From Planctomycetaceae bacterium (GTDB taxonomy: Bacteria > Planctomycetota > Planctomycetia > Gemmatales > Gemmataceae): DNA of 64,000 nucleotides. The DNA is taken from the NCBI GenBank assembly GCA_013823135.1, contig PNLP01000044.1, positions 1 through 64,000 of the forward strand, given 5' to 3'. The translations under genes and the position numbers were made by a program. This document shows positions 63,896 through 64,000 of the stretch, piece after piece (the stretch's first letter is position 1; every line of letters starts with the position of its first letter). The notes under the pieces are model-generated. The model saw nothing but the letters and a program-made list of their open reading frames with translations. It was not told the DNA's origin and did not search any database.

Positions 63896-64000
63896 GTCCG
63901 CCCCCCGTCGGGAATGCTGAACCGCACCGTCGTCCCGCGGCCGGGTTCGGACTGAACTTCCGCCCGACCACCCGCAGCGACTGCTCGTGCCCGGATACCC
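63892..64000 (-). CDS. Histidine kinase, C-terminal fragment
   Basis: The last ~35 codons of a kinase whose 5' part is outside the window. The frame ends with RAEVQSEPGRGTTVRFSIP, the G2-box end of an HATPase domain of the NarX/LiaS type. The stop overlaps the response regulator start (GTGA), so the two form an operon. Confidence 0.85.
   Translation of the reverse strand, partial: GIRARAVAAGGRAEVQSEPGRGTTVRFSIPDGGRT

Overview
The window looks like a chromosome segment of a planctomycete close to Gemmata (family Gemmataceae). The evidence is: two DUF1559 proteins with prepilin-type N-termini, each next to a small transthyretin-like lipoprotein; a gene with the TIGR02996 repeat-companion domain first named in Gemmata obscuriglobus; three large serine/threonine kinase receptors; a sulfatase; a DUF1592/DUF1552 pair; a tricorn-type protease; high G+C with dense open frames; and many long palindromic elements between genes. 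I see no rRNA, tRNA, CRISPR array, phage or insertion sequence. Assignments rest on reading the translations and motifs; no database search was run.

Layout. 1-5.0 kb: a small unknown protein, a Clp_N-ThiD2-ThiE thiamine fusion, then a TolC-like outer membrane protein and a PhnD-like binding protein. 5.0-10.1 kb: type IIA topoisomerase subunits A and B, separated by a small JAB-like/immunity-like gene pair. 10.1-18.1 kb (- strand): a carotenoid-type cluster (two CrtN/CrtP-type flavoproteins, PlsC-type acyltransferase, glycosyltransferase, atypical SDR, membrane protein) preceded by an MFS transporter. 18.1-24.5 kb: a membrane protein, a UvrC-like GIY-YIG nuclease, a fasciclin protein, a coupled PQQ-propeller/secreted protein pair and an alcohol dehydrogenase. 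24.9-34.6 kb: a WD40 kinase facing a - strand run of TIGR02996 protein, sialidase, DUF4112 protein, APC permease and MutL. 34.9-44.9 kb: LysR with a divergent DUF1559/lipoprotein pair, a dihydropteroate-synthase-like protein with a glycosyltransferase, SelB, and a degenerate kinase coupled to a metal ABC permease. 45.2-57.2 kb: tricorn protease, exported chorismate mutase, LRR kinase, fructose-1,6-bisphosphatase, sulfatase and an exported catalase-peroxidase. 57.7-64.0 kb (- strand): a probable six-gene operon running histidine kinase (cut by the window end), response regulator, lipoprotein, DUF1559, DUF1592, DUF1552.

Themes. Many genes are translationally coupled by 4-base stop/start overlaps, mostly GTGA (12486, 21858, 32850, 43983, 63895; ATGA at 39085). 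At least six families of long inverted repeats sit in intergenic gaps. One family also occurs in frame inside mutL, and another supplies the C-terminus of the UvrC-like protein. The observations I rate highest are the palindrome inside MutL, the Clp_N-ThiD2-ThiE fusion, the JAB/immunity-like pair inside the topoisomerase locus, the pseudokinase coupled to an orphan permease, and the palindrome flanked by a 43-bp gene-start duplication at 34.5-34.8 kb.
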